Positions 10,882 to 54,458 of a stretch of DNA of 64,000 nt are shown here, piece after piece (position 1 is the stretch's first letter; each line of letters opens with the position of its first letter). This stretch comes from Spongilla lacustris. Lineage: Eukaryota; Porifera; Demospongiae; Spongillida; Spongillidae. The notes below the pieces were generated by a model. That model was not told the DNA's origin. It searched no databases and saw nothing but the letters and a program-made list of their open reading frames with translations. The position numbers were made by a program, and so were the translations under genes. The DNA is taken from contig OX442427.1 in the NCBI GenBank assembly GCA_949361645.1, positions 6,817,879 through 6,881,878 on the forward strand, read 5' to 3'.

Positions 10882-10920
10882 TGACTTAAGTCACTCCCGT
10901 TTCAGTCAATCTATGATTAA

Positions 10921-11205
10921 TCATCTAGCTTCCAATCCCTCTATATATCATCTCTGGAGTGCCAGAGATAACATAGATCTGTAAGATGTACGTATGTAGT
11001 TATAAGCGTAGAGCTCAAAGCTTAAAGCACATAAATAAATAAATTTATTCTAACGTCACGTCGTGAACTGAAGTTTTGAAGGTGAAGGGCCTTTCCATCT
11101 GTGATAGAGTAATCGCAGCGGCTACCCGGTATGTAGTTTATTTTTAGCACACCCAGAACACAAGATAATCCCATTCACTATCGGTAGGCTAGCCGCATAC
11201 AACAC
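10921..11205. other. Short intergenic stretch, nothing recognised
   Basis: AT-rich sequence with no gene or repeat structure that I can support. Confidence 0.4.
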
Positions 11206-12655
11206 CAGGGGCGGACGCAGGATTTAGAGTTAGGGGGGGGGGGGGGGGAGGGGGCGTCGCCCCCTCCCGCTCCAGCTAGGGGGTATGGGGGAGCGCTGTA
11301 AGCTCCCCCATTGGGGTCTGGGGCTTCGCCCCAGAAGCTTTGCAAGTTCCGCGTTATGAAGTTTCAGAACAATACGGAATTTCATACCGAAACTCGCGTA
11401 GCGGTGATGTAATCCATCCGCTGCTGTGAAAACATGGGTCTGGGTACGAGACTATACCGAAACAGCCTTCGAGTTGTGCAAACTGCGCATGCGCACGTGC
11501 TGCAGCAGCTTTGGGTTTGACGTTCGTCTGACGCACAACCGTTCACTTTCTCGCTAGCACGCTTCAGCTCAGGTTAACCTTTAATCTGCGTGAAACGATC
11601 CTGAATTCAGGATCGGTAAAATCCTGAATTCAGCTAGGATGGTGAGTTCTGCCGTTTATAACAACCATTGCAGCACTGAGTGAAAATTAAAATCATTAAA
11701 ACATAAAAGCTGTTTCTTTCAACAATGGTGCACACATTCTATAGCATGGAATAATTTTTATTATCTAGAAAGCAGCCCAAACTTCATAAGCACGTTCGTT
11801 GCTCCAGCGTACGTAAATTAAATGACTAGCAATTTATAGTTTGTAATGCTTACAAAGAGCATTGAAAATATAAATTTTACTCATTTTCACTACTTATTGG
11901 TGTTAGCACCTTCAGACTCTTGGTAGAAGTTGTATTTTTATCAAACATGTACATAAAATAATAGAAAAGTGTATTTTATTATCACTGTCCGAGCATCCAC
12001 CCCTTCTTTTTATGTGCCAACAGTACTGGTGACAGCATTTCTACCAATGCCAGGCATTTCTGCATCGCTCTCAACGACAGAAATGCTTTTGCATTTTTAT
12101 TTTGCAGAGGCTAACCATCGTACCACCCACTCTGACTCGCTTCTCTTAGTCCGCCTTGAGTTAATTCGATGCTCGTACCTCCTGTGTCCCATATTGTTTA
12201 ATTTGCTTATGTGGCTCTCCTTACAGATCGTAGTAACAGTTTCTATCTTGAAAGTAAGCTTCCTGCTCTTTCCTCAACCTTATACCCGACTTTGCGGCAT
12301 TATTTGCGAACGAAAATGTAAACTAAGCCTAAACATTGTTTTTTCTAAAAGAAATAAAGCTTTGAATGACTAAAATGGATAGCGCTGTTTAGATGAAAGC
12401 CTATACAGAAGCTAAGTATTTTTTTTTTAATCATCAATTAATACCGTTCGAATTTATGTCGATACGAGCGGCGTAAATTCATCCTTAATTCAGGATTTCC
12501 ATCCTGAAGTAAGGATGAAAATAGATTAATTAATTAAGGGTTACAGGTTAACTTAATAGTCTTATTATATATTTTTATCATCCGTATATTAGGGGGGGGG
12601 GGGGGGGGGGGGGGGGCGTGCGCCCTCCACGCCCCCCCCCCTAAATCCGCCACTG
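11206..12655. mobile_element. hAT-like terminal sequences bounding a nested repeat block
   Basis: The left boundary CAGGGGCGGACGCAGGATTT and the right boundary TAAATCCGCCACTG are hAT-type ends of the same kind as those at 6287-7384, each next to a G or C tract. No matching target duplication is visible (AACAC against AATGT), so they could belong to different copies. Inside the left end, 11253-11340 holds a GC-rich hairpin-forming module (GGGGGAGC...GCTCCCCC) that recurs at 14.76 and 18.49 kb. Confidence 0.5.
11573..12552. mobile_element. Nested element with GTTAACCT ends
   Basis: GTTAACCTTTAAT near 11573 and ATTAAGGGTTACAGGTTAAC ending at 12552 are imperfect inverted repeats. Inside both ends are copies of ATCCTGAATTCAGGAT-like palindromes. 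The 134-codon open frame at 11969-12373 has no recognisable domain, and the opposite strand has shorter scattered frames. Confidence 0.5.
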
Positions 12656-13043
12656 AATGTTAGTGAACTGGGGCATATTTTGCCGCATATAGATCAAAAC
12701 ACGAGTGGGCCACGTTTTATTGGAATATGTTGTCGTTCAGCGCGTTCAATACTGCATACTTTCAGAGTAATCGTGCAGTGGACGTATCACATGACTGATT
12801 CCTTTAGATTTTTAGCTGCATCACTGCCCTGCTGCACCGTGCTTAGGTTTGGAATTAGACTGCATTTGATGGGCAAATATAAAACACTGTTATGCGTTAT
12901 CATGTTTGTAGAATGTATAGACCCCTTGCCGTGTCATCCCAGGAAGGATCAAAACATCGGCCAAATTGAAATTTGTGCGTTATTTAGAATTTGTGTTTTC
13001 ATTGCATACAATGATGTAATAATAACAACTTCGACTAGACACC

Positions 13044-13120
13044 CAACGGTGCAACTATTTGCATATTTGGAACATATATGGGGCCATATTGGGTCCATTA
13101 TCCAAATAGTTGCACCGTTG
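13044..13120. repeat. Perfect 18-bp inverted repeat with 41-bp spacer
   Basis: CAACGGTGCAACTATTTG at 13044-13061 and its exact reverse complement at 13103-13120, spaced by 41 bp. Probably a small foldback repeat within the surrounding element. Confidence 0.85.
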
Positions 13121-13188
13121 AGTATTCACGACCTAATAGATTGTATACTTGGAACCAAATGAAATGGTTATGGGTTGTTGCGGGCGTA

Positions 13189-13629
13189 CAATGGACCTTT
13201 TGCCTTCTGACGTCACAAATTAATTGACACAACATAAGTCCTCATAGGAACTTCACGAAGAAACACAGCAAGTACGAAACTAATGGTAAATGAATGCCTG
13301 ACTATATTCCAAAATTAAGTACCTTCTTCAGTTACGGTGCAAATGTTACAGCGCCCACAAGTTACCGGAAGTTGCCCCCCCCCCCCCCCCAAAAAAAAAA
13401 ATCGAAAAGCGCAACTGCGCGTGGCTCATTAGTAACTTCCGCAATGTTTCGCTGCATAGCTCCATCGTGAAATACAACAAAAATGAAACGTGTGATAATT
13501 TAAAATTTAAAAGGAAAAGCATGTACATGTAGGAGCTATGGTGGTGAAGTTATGCCATTTTTTAAGTTGCCCCCCCCCCCCCCCCCCCCCCAGAATTCAT
13601 GCGTGACGTCACAGGCAAAAGGTCCATTA
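13189..13629. mobile_element. 441-bp MITE with TA borders
   Basis: AATGGACCTTTTGCC followed by TGACGTCAC occurs at 13190-13216, and its near-perfect reverse complement at 13603-13628. TA dinucleotides stand just outside (13187-13188 and 13630-13631), as for Tc1/mariner-type MITEs. It contains two C tracts (about 13377-13390 and 13571-13591) and no coding capacity. It lies wholly inside the element 12920-13731 and is therefore younger than it. Confidence 0.65.
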
Positions 13630-13731
13630 TAGTGTTTGAATTACGTCGTCTTAGATACACAAATTTCTAAATAACGCACACGTTTTGGTCCAAAACAATA
13701 TGGCCTTCCCAGGATGACACGGCAAAGGGTC

Positions 13732-15605
13732 TTTGACACTCATACGAAGTGGAAAGTCAAAACAAAACCTGTTACCATATGTTATGAAGATCTTTCATTT
13801 TAGGTGATTAATGTTTCGCCTGCAGTACATGTATAAAGCTTTGCACCATTGTTATATACTACTAAGATATCAGTTTCACTGCTATGTGCCATGATAAGGT
13901 TGCCTGGGAACGATAACTACACGGAGTCACTGTTAAATGGTCTTACTTCTAATCCTGCTCTAATTATAGCAATCCAGTACTCCTGTTATCGTAAAATATA
14001 TGTTGCCCATGTATAGGTTATCCCCAGAAGTTATCAAATTGGATAAGTTTGACCTGATCCAAATTAAAGTACCACTTGTTAATAGCTCAAACATCAATGT
14101 AGATGTTACATGTGTAGGAGAATCTTTGCCCACAATATTATCATGGTTGTCCTCAGCCTCCACAAAGGCAGACATGCAACTGGAGGTGGTTCTTAAAGGC
14201 AGCAACAGCTGGTAAGAAGAGCCTAAAAGGAGGAATGGGTGCCCCTCTATTGGCAATCATAATTTATAGTCAACTGCTGGATCCATAGTCCTTGAAGATG
14301 GGAACATGACTAGTTGTATTTGGCATAAATCCAAGGTGTGTACTTCCTTTGAATAAATGTCAGACTATTGCTCATGAACTGGTGCAAAATACGTAATGTG
14401 AACAATTCGAATTATCCTCTTTTTTGAGGCAATGTTTTAGTTTAACTATTGGGTTACTCCATCCAGCTGGTGCTGAACATCAGCGGCTCCCAGTAGTACT
14501 ATAGACCGCCATGCAGTTAAGTGTACACACTACTGACTCTGAATCTATCCAGTTTGCACTGGAACAAACCAGGTTGCAATCAATAAATGTGGTTTGAGAA
14601 TACCTAGTGCTTGAAGCACTGGGTGCATGTGACAAGGATTCCTTTTCCAACACTTGTTATTGCATCTAGAGTGCAGAAGCAGAACTAATTAGAGTATCAA
14701 TGTCACGTTGCAGGTAGTTTTGTGTAGTTTGTTGAGCTTTGTGTATGCAAAAAGCGTTGGCTTCATGGGGTCTGCCCCAGACTCTGATGTGGGAGCTTAA
14801 AGCACTCTCCCCATACCCCCTAGCTGGTCAGGGAGCCCCACACCGCCTTAATTTATTCATCCCAACTCCCATTTGCAAAAATCCAGGATCTGCCCCTTGT
14901 ACTGCAGCATCTGCATCAGTCTTGGTACTCATATGCCCTGCCACCAAGATGAACATTCATGTAGACAATAGCTTCTGCCTCAGTTGCTCCTGTGGTTTTG
15001 GCCTTAGCTTCGCAGCCAGTAAAACACTTTCTAATCTTTACCTGTGAAACTCATCTGCTTCTAGCTTATCTTGTATATCTGGTCATTGCTGGTTAGCTGA
15101 GGCTTGGGAACTATCCATTAGTCTGTAGCCATGGCTGTTGATCACAGCCAAGCATGGATCATGACATGCTATGAAACCTTTTACATGGTCAATAGTATTA
15201 TCTTTGTTCAAAGGTACCTATCGACATGTTGTCATGACCTTTGCCTAAATAGATGATGGATGACACATGATCACCGCACCTTCTGTTTAGTTCTAACAAC
15301 CAGCCACCCATTAATGCTTTGATACACGTGCAATTCACAACAAGTACTGTGCACACAAGTCCAGTGTGCATTCTGTGGCACAAGTACTGGTCAAGGTCAT
15401 GTTTAGGCAGACTATATTGGCTGGAGACCAAAAAAAAAAAAACATGCTGTGAATATTTGTATGTTGTTGGACTGCTTAGAGCCTGATGGAACAAAAGTGG
15501 ATGCACATGTTAGCACTATCAAATTATTTGTTTGTGGTTTGGAGGGGGTGAGGTGACTGACCCCTTATAGTAACTTCTACTTATTGATGCAATAAACCCA
15601 GGAGG
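13732..15605. other. Intergenic region upstream of the ROCO gene
   Basis: No supported gene. At 14755-14905 there is a hAT-like repeat fragment: the hairpin module CTCCCCATACCCCCTAGCTGG followed by AAATCCAGGATCTGCCCCT. Open frames near 14000-14250 on both strands match nothing I know. The promoter of the downstream gene should lie toward the 3' end, but I see no clear core motif. Confidence 0.45.
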
Positions 15606-48603
<32,998 letters not shown>

Positions 48604-48928
48604 CTAGTTAATTCATGCTGGTAGTTATGGATGACATTTGTATTTCGATTTGTGTATTCTAGCAGTATTTTAGTTTGCATATTAGTTGTTTAATGGTAGG
48701 ATTTGACAATTTGATTATTTGTATTACATATATCAGTTTACTTATGAGCATGGAAATATATTACTGCATGTGTGCTTTTTGTACTTCACTATCATGTTCA
48801 GTGCAATTATACAGTATATCTGCATCATTGGGAGTATTGCCCAAGTACATGTGGTACTGTATGTGTACACACACCTGTATAAAATGGAGCACGGCATATA
48901 TACAAACATACACAAACACACAGTTACA

Positions 48929-51539
48929 TTAGTATCTTCTGGGAGGTCTGTCATAAGGTCTCCCATGAGGCCTGCTGTACCCTCTACCGTATGGCCTCCT
49001 GGATCTGTAGGATGTCTGCTGAGACATCTGAGTGGGTCTGGGGACATGGGCGTGTGAAGAGGAGGAGGAGGAGGGTCTGGTGATGCCCTTAGCCTCATCC
49101 TCCATCTGCTTCAGCTTGGCCTCCAGGGCAGCTATCTTAGAGGTAGTGCTGAAGGGAAGGTGATGGGGAAGAGGAGGCAGCCCATGCAAAAATGTCAATA
49201 GTAACATACAATATAAAAACCCTACACACACAGTACTGCTGATATGCAACACACCTAACTCCACTTCGAAGTGTTTCTGACACTGCACTGGCATCCCAGG
49301 TATTGGAGACAGGGTCAGTCTGCATGGAGATAACACTGCTCAACATGACCCCTCCCCCAAGACCACGGCTTACATTCTTCTTGGCTCCCTCATCTGGTTT
49401 GGCCCACTCCACTGCAACCCTTCTGCGAAGAGCCTTCTTGCCGTTCAAAGCTGCCTTTGCCTTCTCAGCTTGCTGTGTTAAGAGCAGTGCAACGTATCAT
49501 AAAATGTTCCTATCCTTTCAAGAGCTACAGCAGGCTTGCCTCTCTTGTGGAGTACTCCACAAAGCAGTAGCCTCTTGGCTCTCCCTTCTCAGGACCTTGC
49601 TTGAAGGTCATAAACTTGAAAGAGACCACTTCTCCATACCGTGTAACAAACTCCAGAATATTCTGCCTGTATTAAAGGAGGAAGGTGGGTGGTAGAGGCA
49701 ATGATAGCATGACTATTCTTGACTTATTATTTGATAAGGGCATTTATATTAGAGTGCACCGAACCAACCCGCTAATTGATTGCATAAAAGGATATCTACA
49801 GCACAGACCAGCTGCAAACATTAAGCACACGGCAATGCAGGGGCAGCGGAATGTACTTAGCATTGGTCTGGCCAACTACAGGGGGTCTGTGGGTGCAATA
49901 TTGAAATTAGGTCCCAGCCTGAAAGGCCGCAAATGTATTTCCTGCATTTTGGAGTCTTTTGGAGGGCTCTTCTGGCTGTGTGTATAGACTTTTAAATAAA
50001 TAGTGACTGATTTAAAGATGTGAACGATAAAATACCCTGTCAGCTGTATTTTAAAGCCAATGAAACTGTAACAATATAATTCGATACGGTATTTATAGTT
50101 GAGGTAGGGGAGGTAGGACACAAGTTGCTATTCATGAATTGATAAAGGAGTGCAAGGTGCATGGGTTAAAATTAATAACTATATATACGTCAACTACTGG
50201 AAGGGGGTGTGGGGGGTGAGCACACTTGAGCATGAGTTAGAGGCACTCACTGGTGCCTTGGTCAAGTCGTGAGCGTACACATGTGCCCCTAAACCACATT
50301 TTGTAGAAGAGGTACAGTACAATTAGGTTCATGCACAGGTTGTATATTGTCTGTTATTGTGCACCTAACTATTGCTATTGAATAGTTAATTAAACCCCCT
50401 TTGTGATTGCTGTCATTGTGCACTGCCAAGCATGTAGGCCTATCGCTAGAGAGTATAGGTGTGGCAGAAATGAAGATGGGAAAACTTGTTACACAGCATT
50501 GGTATTGAATTCTATTTGTCTCACTTTGCATAAATACATGTAATTACATGTAGATATCTTTTGCACAAATAAGATGAAATGTGGGCGGGCATAAGAGCGC
50601 TGAAGATTGAATACAAAGATGACACTGGTGGCACTCTGATTTATGTAAACTCGTGCTACAAAATAATGGTTGAATTTAAGTAGGTGTGCTCAAGTTCAAC
50701 ATTGGTCCTTCAGGCGGCGGACCTGCTCCACTGTCCCTGCAATGCCACACATACACAATACACGTACGGTTCACTCTCCTGTTGAGGGGATTGGGGATAC
50801 AAGGTGTGCTGGCCCTAATCAGTGATAGGCTTGAGGTGGTCATGTAGCTGAGGTATTTCCACGGATAGAGAAGCCACTTGTGAGATGACCCTCAATGCCC
50901 ATGGCCACTCTCCCCCGCTAAGGGTACGCTCTCCCTCGCTAAGGGTACGCTCTCCCCCGCTAGGGGTACACACCATGGCCGCTCTCCCCCGCTAAGGGTA
51001 CACACCACCAGCACACAACTCTGCACACTTGGCATCATGTGTGCTCTCTGTGCTCAGCTGCCTAAGCTGACAAGTAATGGGAGCTGGCCTTTAACTTTCA
51101 TATCACCCAAAGCATAGTACAATAGAACAAGGATGTGAGCCACAATTATTTACCACTACATGCATATATGTAATCGCTCTCTTTCTCTTTCACAATGAAA
51201 GTTGTCTAGAGCATGCATAGAATGGCTAATTAAACCAAAACAAAAGTACACAACCTGAGCTTTGTTAAAGACGTTATAGGCCTATCACTAAACCCATAAC
51301 CACCACTCGCTGTAAAAGCGTTAACAAGGTTCTCAATATCCCACCTGCACTTTCATATGCACTTACTCCGTGAGCCTCCTGTCGAGGTTTCCGATCCAGA
51401 TTTTGTGTGCCAGAATTGATATACCAGATAAAGGTTCAGAAGGCGGTATGGGGATAAGATTGGCAGCCTTCTTCCCGTCACTGCTATCTGCGACCGCCTT
51501 TTGGCTCGAATCTGGTACCAGCTCCTCGATCGTTTCCAT
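48929..51539 (-). CDS. RBM18: RBM18-like RNA-binding protein, four exons
   Basis: Minus-strand exons in order: 51367-51539, 49540-49666, 49255-49472 and 48929-49148. They total 738 nt, 245 residues, with matching phases (2, 0, 2). One RRM spans about residues 46-125: RNP2-like KIWIGNLDRRLTE at the end of exon 1, QNILEFVTRYGEVVSFKF and RNP1 RGYCFVEYSTRE in exon 2, and KAKAALNGKKALRRRVAVEW in exon 3. After it, exon 4 has the helix SKIAALEAKLKQMEDEAK that follows the RRM in vertebrate RBM18, then an Arg/Tyr/Gly-rich tail (RSRRPYGRGYSR) to TAA. Human RBM18 has 190 residues; the extra length is in the N-terminal leader and the tail. The exon 2 donor is GAG|GCAAGC, so intron 2 is GC-AG. The gene converges on ROCO and diverges from XYLT. 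RBM18 is little studied; RNA binding is inferred from the RRM. Confidence 0.85.
50905..51005. repeat. Short tandem repeat in RBM18 intron 1
   Basis: Four copies of GCTCTCCCCCGCTAAGGGTA-like units with spacers ACACACCATGGCC and similar. The rest of this 1.7-kb intron holds nothing I recognise. Confidence 0.8.
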
Positions 51540-51554
51540 GTTCGCGGGTTTAAT

Positions 51555-51570
51555 CTCGTACCCAGACCAC
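51555..51570 (-). promoter_or_regulatory. 16-bp motif upstream of the RBM18 start codon
   Basis: On the minus strand this reads GTGGTCTGGGTACGAG and ends 15 bases before the ATG at 51539. The identical 16-mer, in the same orientation relative to the gene, lies upstream of XYLT. It could be a shared promoter or 5'UTR element, or the terminal sequence of a dispersed repeat. Confidence 0.4.
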
Positions 51571-51989
51571 TTTTACATCATAATGAATCATTGTGCCCTC
51601 GCCGCAACTAATAGGCCTTGGACCTACCTTCACCACTTAACCCAAGTACATGTACTTTTACTGAAGTGAGTGTGACAGCAAGGTCGGCAGCCTTGAAAGC
51701 TGAACAGTGAGAGCTTGGGTGGAAGTGTGTCCCACTAGCTCTGGAAACATATGGGTGTTGGGGGGCTTCTCACCTGGCCACAAAGTACAATCTATTTAAG
51801 CCCCAAGCCATTGCCAGTTTATATGGAAGACTCAGCTTGACCCTGGTAAGGGCAAATGGTAGAGCTCTGCTGTCCTGTTGTGTGCCCTTCCAGGACACCG
51901 GCTAACTTGTTGTGTGTTTTTAAATAATTGTTATCATTATAATTATGTAATGTATGTGATCTGAACCTTGTATATGTATCTTGTACTAT
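51571..51989. other. Intergenic, nothing recognised
   Basis: AT-rich toward its end. At 51730-51900 degenerate frames recall the end of a family-1 retroelement (PTSSGNIWVLGGFSPGHKV-like), too weak to call. Confidence 0.35.
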
Positions 51990-52290
51990 ATTATTAATTA
52001 TTAATTGCTACTCAACGAGTCGAGAATTCGTGAAGTAGAGCGTGGCTCATTTGCACCATTAATCTTCATCACAACTACCGTTTACAAAAGGATTGCATCA
52101 CTGATCACAGAGAAGCAACACTCTCCTTATACTACAAATCTTTTCTGGCTCAGGCGCAGGCTGAGTTTCTCCCTCCTCTGCTCAGCTATCATGTGCATTA
52201 GAGGTTCAAGGTCTTTCATGTTCCATTCTATCCACCATTCAATTGTGGAAGCATTGAGCTTGCCTCTGCAAAGAGTAAAATATTGCCTTG
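51990..52290 (+). pseudogene. Reverse transcriptase family 2, C-terminal fragment
   Basis: It reads NESRIREVERGSFAPLIF, then TVYKRIASLITEKQHSPY and WLRRRLSFSLLCSAIMCIRG, the conserved end of the retroelement family whose longer copy lies inverted at 52.8-54.3 kb. One internal segment (the STGGMG part) is missing. Confidence 0.75.
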
Positions 52291-52828
52291 GTTTATGTTC
52301 TGTATGTTGTACGGTATTAATTATTATGTTACACTCAAGGAGAACTATATAGGCCTGATCTGAGCAGAATAGCCCTTGCATTCTGCCTAATCAAGGCAGA
52401 TGAAGGTGGTTCCCAGCAAACAGTATATGTGGTTCAAAGCTTCAGCGTCACTCATTCCCAACTGAGCTGTAAGCCCCACCCACCATACACATCAGGAATA
52501 CAGGTCCCCAGCCCATCTTGGAGCATTGCTCATGCATCATTTTTTGTGTATTTCTCACTTCCGCTAATTAAATATTCGATATACATGTACAGCAAATGCA
52601 CAATATGAGTTAGATGATTTAGTTAAATGACATTGATCAACTAGATGCTTTCTAGTCCAGAGTGAACCTAGATTCACTATGCACTAGCTCTACAGGGAGA
52701 GGGACACTGCAAGGTACACGCCCCTTTGATGAACGAGCTCCTCTGATGCATAGGATGGATGAGCGGAGGAGAGAAAAGGACAGACGGCATCGCAACCATC
52801 CAATGGTTTGGCTGTAGGATGAGTTCCA

Positions 52829-54290
52829 TTAGGAAGCTAGCCGGTCTGCAAGGCGAATATAAAAAGTTGTTGCAATTGGACCCATTCCACCAGTAGTGGA
52901 GAGTACGATTGGGGTGAAGGAGGCATGCTCTATGTCCCTGATGGGTTGCTCATATGCTCTTTGTTTTCCTTTTTCATGTCTGCGGTAGCAAGCACTGGGT
53001 GTGGGTGTGGTGTTAGATGGAGCAAGTGGGTTGAGAACTCTGACATCAAAATACAAAATGGCCACCCCAGATACCATCAGCTGCAATGTCTGATCTTGCT
53101 CCAATGTCAGTGATGGTAGAGGCAAGTTTGAAGGTTTCTCTGGTAACCGGTTGTAGGGTTGGTTCGATGGTTACATTGTGACACATTTCAGACAGCAAAT
53201 TTGCAGTGAGGTTCCAAATCTCATTGTGGCGTAGGGTAGGATAACCTCCAAAAGGACATGAGAGTGCATGTTCTACAGTGAATGATTTCCCACAGATGCA
53301 ATGTGAAGGTGTGTTAGGAGGGTCCCATCCATATCTAAGAGCAAGGGCATCGTGAAAGGCACCTTTGTGCAAAGCAAAGCCGTGTTCAGAGATAGGAAGA
53401 GTGGTAAGCCAGCTGGAAGCACCCTTCTCTTGAGTGAGGACCATTGATCTCTGGGAAGACTCAGACAACTGTGGTAATAGGTTGGCTGCTGTGTCTTGTG
53501 TTTGCTGTTGCTTCAATTGATGAAGCTGTTTCTTGGCCTGGATCTGTGCCTCAATTACACTGAGTGGATAGTGTGTTTTCTTTTGCAGGATGAGGTTGTA
53601 TAATGGCTTTGTGACTGTCATTGTAATGGCTGACAGATTTGTGGGGATGGTAAAGCCAAGACCGCCTAGTCTTGGAGGCAAGGACAAAAGGAGTCGCTCA
53701 AGGTCACCAGGAGGAGCTCTACCAGCTAGGGATGAGATAAGGTTTGACCTTATCATGTCTTCAATGGGTGTAAAACACATGCTTATGTTTGGAATGGTCC
53801 TGGCAAGGTAAGTCCATTGGTGAACCACACTGTGAGTGAAGGCTGCAAAGATCGCATGTGGTTGAGTGATTGCAATTGAACATAAGGTCTGCAGTTGTAG
53901 GCACCACTTTGCAACCTTCTTTTGAATAGATTGTGCTACATATGTTTCTGTACCAAGAGGTGCTCTGCCCTCACTTGTTATATTCACATTTGTGCCTAGA
54001 AAGGCTGAAGTGGCGGAGGCAAGGTGTGCATCTTTAACTACTAACCATGTTTTTGTGGCATTAGCATAGTAGCCATAGGAGGGTCCAATGGTAGACTAGT
54101 GATTTTTTCCCACCATTCTCTTAGATTGTGTATGGTTCCGGTGGCTGAGGCATCATCATCATACCATACTTGGAGGATATCTCCAGTGGACCGCTGTATG
54201 AGTGGCAGGATGCCCAGGGCATACATAGGCATTGCAAGCGGGTCCCCCTCAGCCTGTGTTGTTCCTTCCCTTGAAAAGATGATGAAATTC
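52829..54290 (-). pseudogene. Reverse transcriptase remnant (family 2)
   Basis: From the right on the minus strand: AMPMYALGILPLIQRS and QVWYDDDASATG (54041-54290), the RT region whose catalytic box is usually YADD; here it reads YDDD. Next come NITSEGRAPLGTETYVAQSI, RLGGLGF, GASSWLTTLPISEHGFALHK, HCICGKSFTVEHALSCPFGG, RHNEIWNLTANLLSEMCHN, and after a frameshift near 53040 FDVRVLNPLAPSN and VLSTTGGMGPIATTFY. The 53046-53987 frame is open for 313 codons, so decay is recent. This family is very common in cnidarian and sponge genomes; its tail has a C-x-C...H...C cluster. The start of the element is missing. Confidence 0.8.
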
Positions 54291-54316
54291 CGCTAAATGA
54301 TCGTGCTAACGTAAGC

Positions 54317-54332
54317 GTGGTCTGGGTACGAG
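54317..54332 (+). promoter_or_regulatory. 16-bp motif upstream of the XYLT start codon
   Basis: GTGGTCTGGGTACGAG, 127 bases before the ATG at 54459 and identical to the motif upstream of RBM18, in inverted orientation on the genome. See the RBM18 motif for the two possible readings. Confidence 0.4.
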
Positions 54333-54458
54333 CTAAATCTCACTGATGAAGCCGCGTCGTTTCTGCTGCGCAAGAATTAGAATCATCGTGCATGTATAAT
54401 GGTGTGGGCGTCCGCTCGGCATGTTGTAAATTGAAATTCAGCAAGTCTGAGCGACGGG

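Larger units (their letters stand above)
8463..10916. mobile_element. 2.45-kb DNA transposon flanked by TTAA (piggyBac/Kolobok-like)
   Basis: The ends are TCATAGATTGAC (left, 8463) and GTCAATCTATGA (right, ending 10916), a perfect 12-bp inverted repeat. TTAA stands immediately outside both (8459-8462 and 10917-10920). Subterminal AGTGACTTAAGTCA-type palindromes occur at both ends. TTAA duplications are characteristic of piggyBac, Kolobok and Sola3. The interior has one open frame (8722-9231) and, at 9555-9640, a Cys-rich string (CSVCKSLCKNYCTVC) of the kind found at piggyBac C-termini. A catalytic core is not visible, and a second inverted-repeat element sits at 9841-10881. The element is non-autonomous as it stands. 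Confidence 0.7.
12920..13731. mobile_element. Nested inverted-repeat element
   Basis: The 28-bp ends 12920-12947 (GACCCCTTGCCGTGTCATCC...) and 13704-13731 are reverse complements with about three mismatches. The similarity continues inward more weakly (GTGCGTTATTTAGAA on both sides). It contains a perfect hairpin (13044-13120) and a second complete inverted-repeat element (13189-13629). No target duplication was recognised. Confidence 0.65.

Noticed and set aside
12680..13162. 160-codon frame
   Set aside because: It crosses the boundary of an inverted-repeat element and a perfect hairpin, with no recognisable domain.
49303..49987. Plus-strand frames of 100-130 codons
   Set aside because: They lie opposite the RBM18 exons or in its intron and have no domain, whereas the minus strand gives an RRM with matching splice phases.
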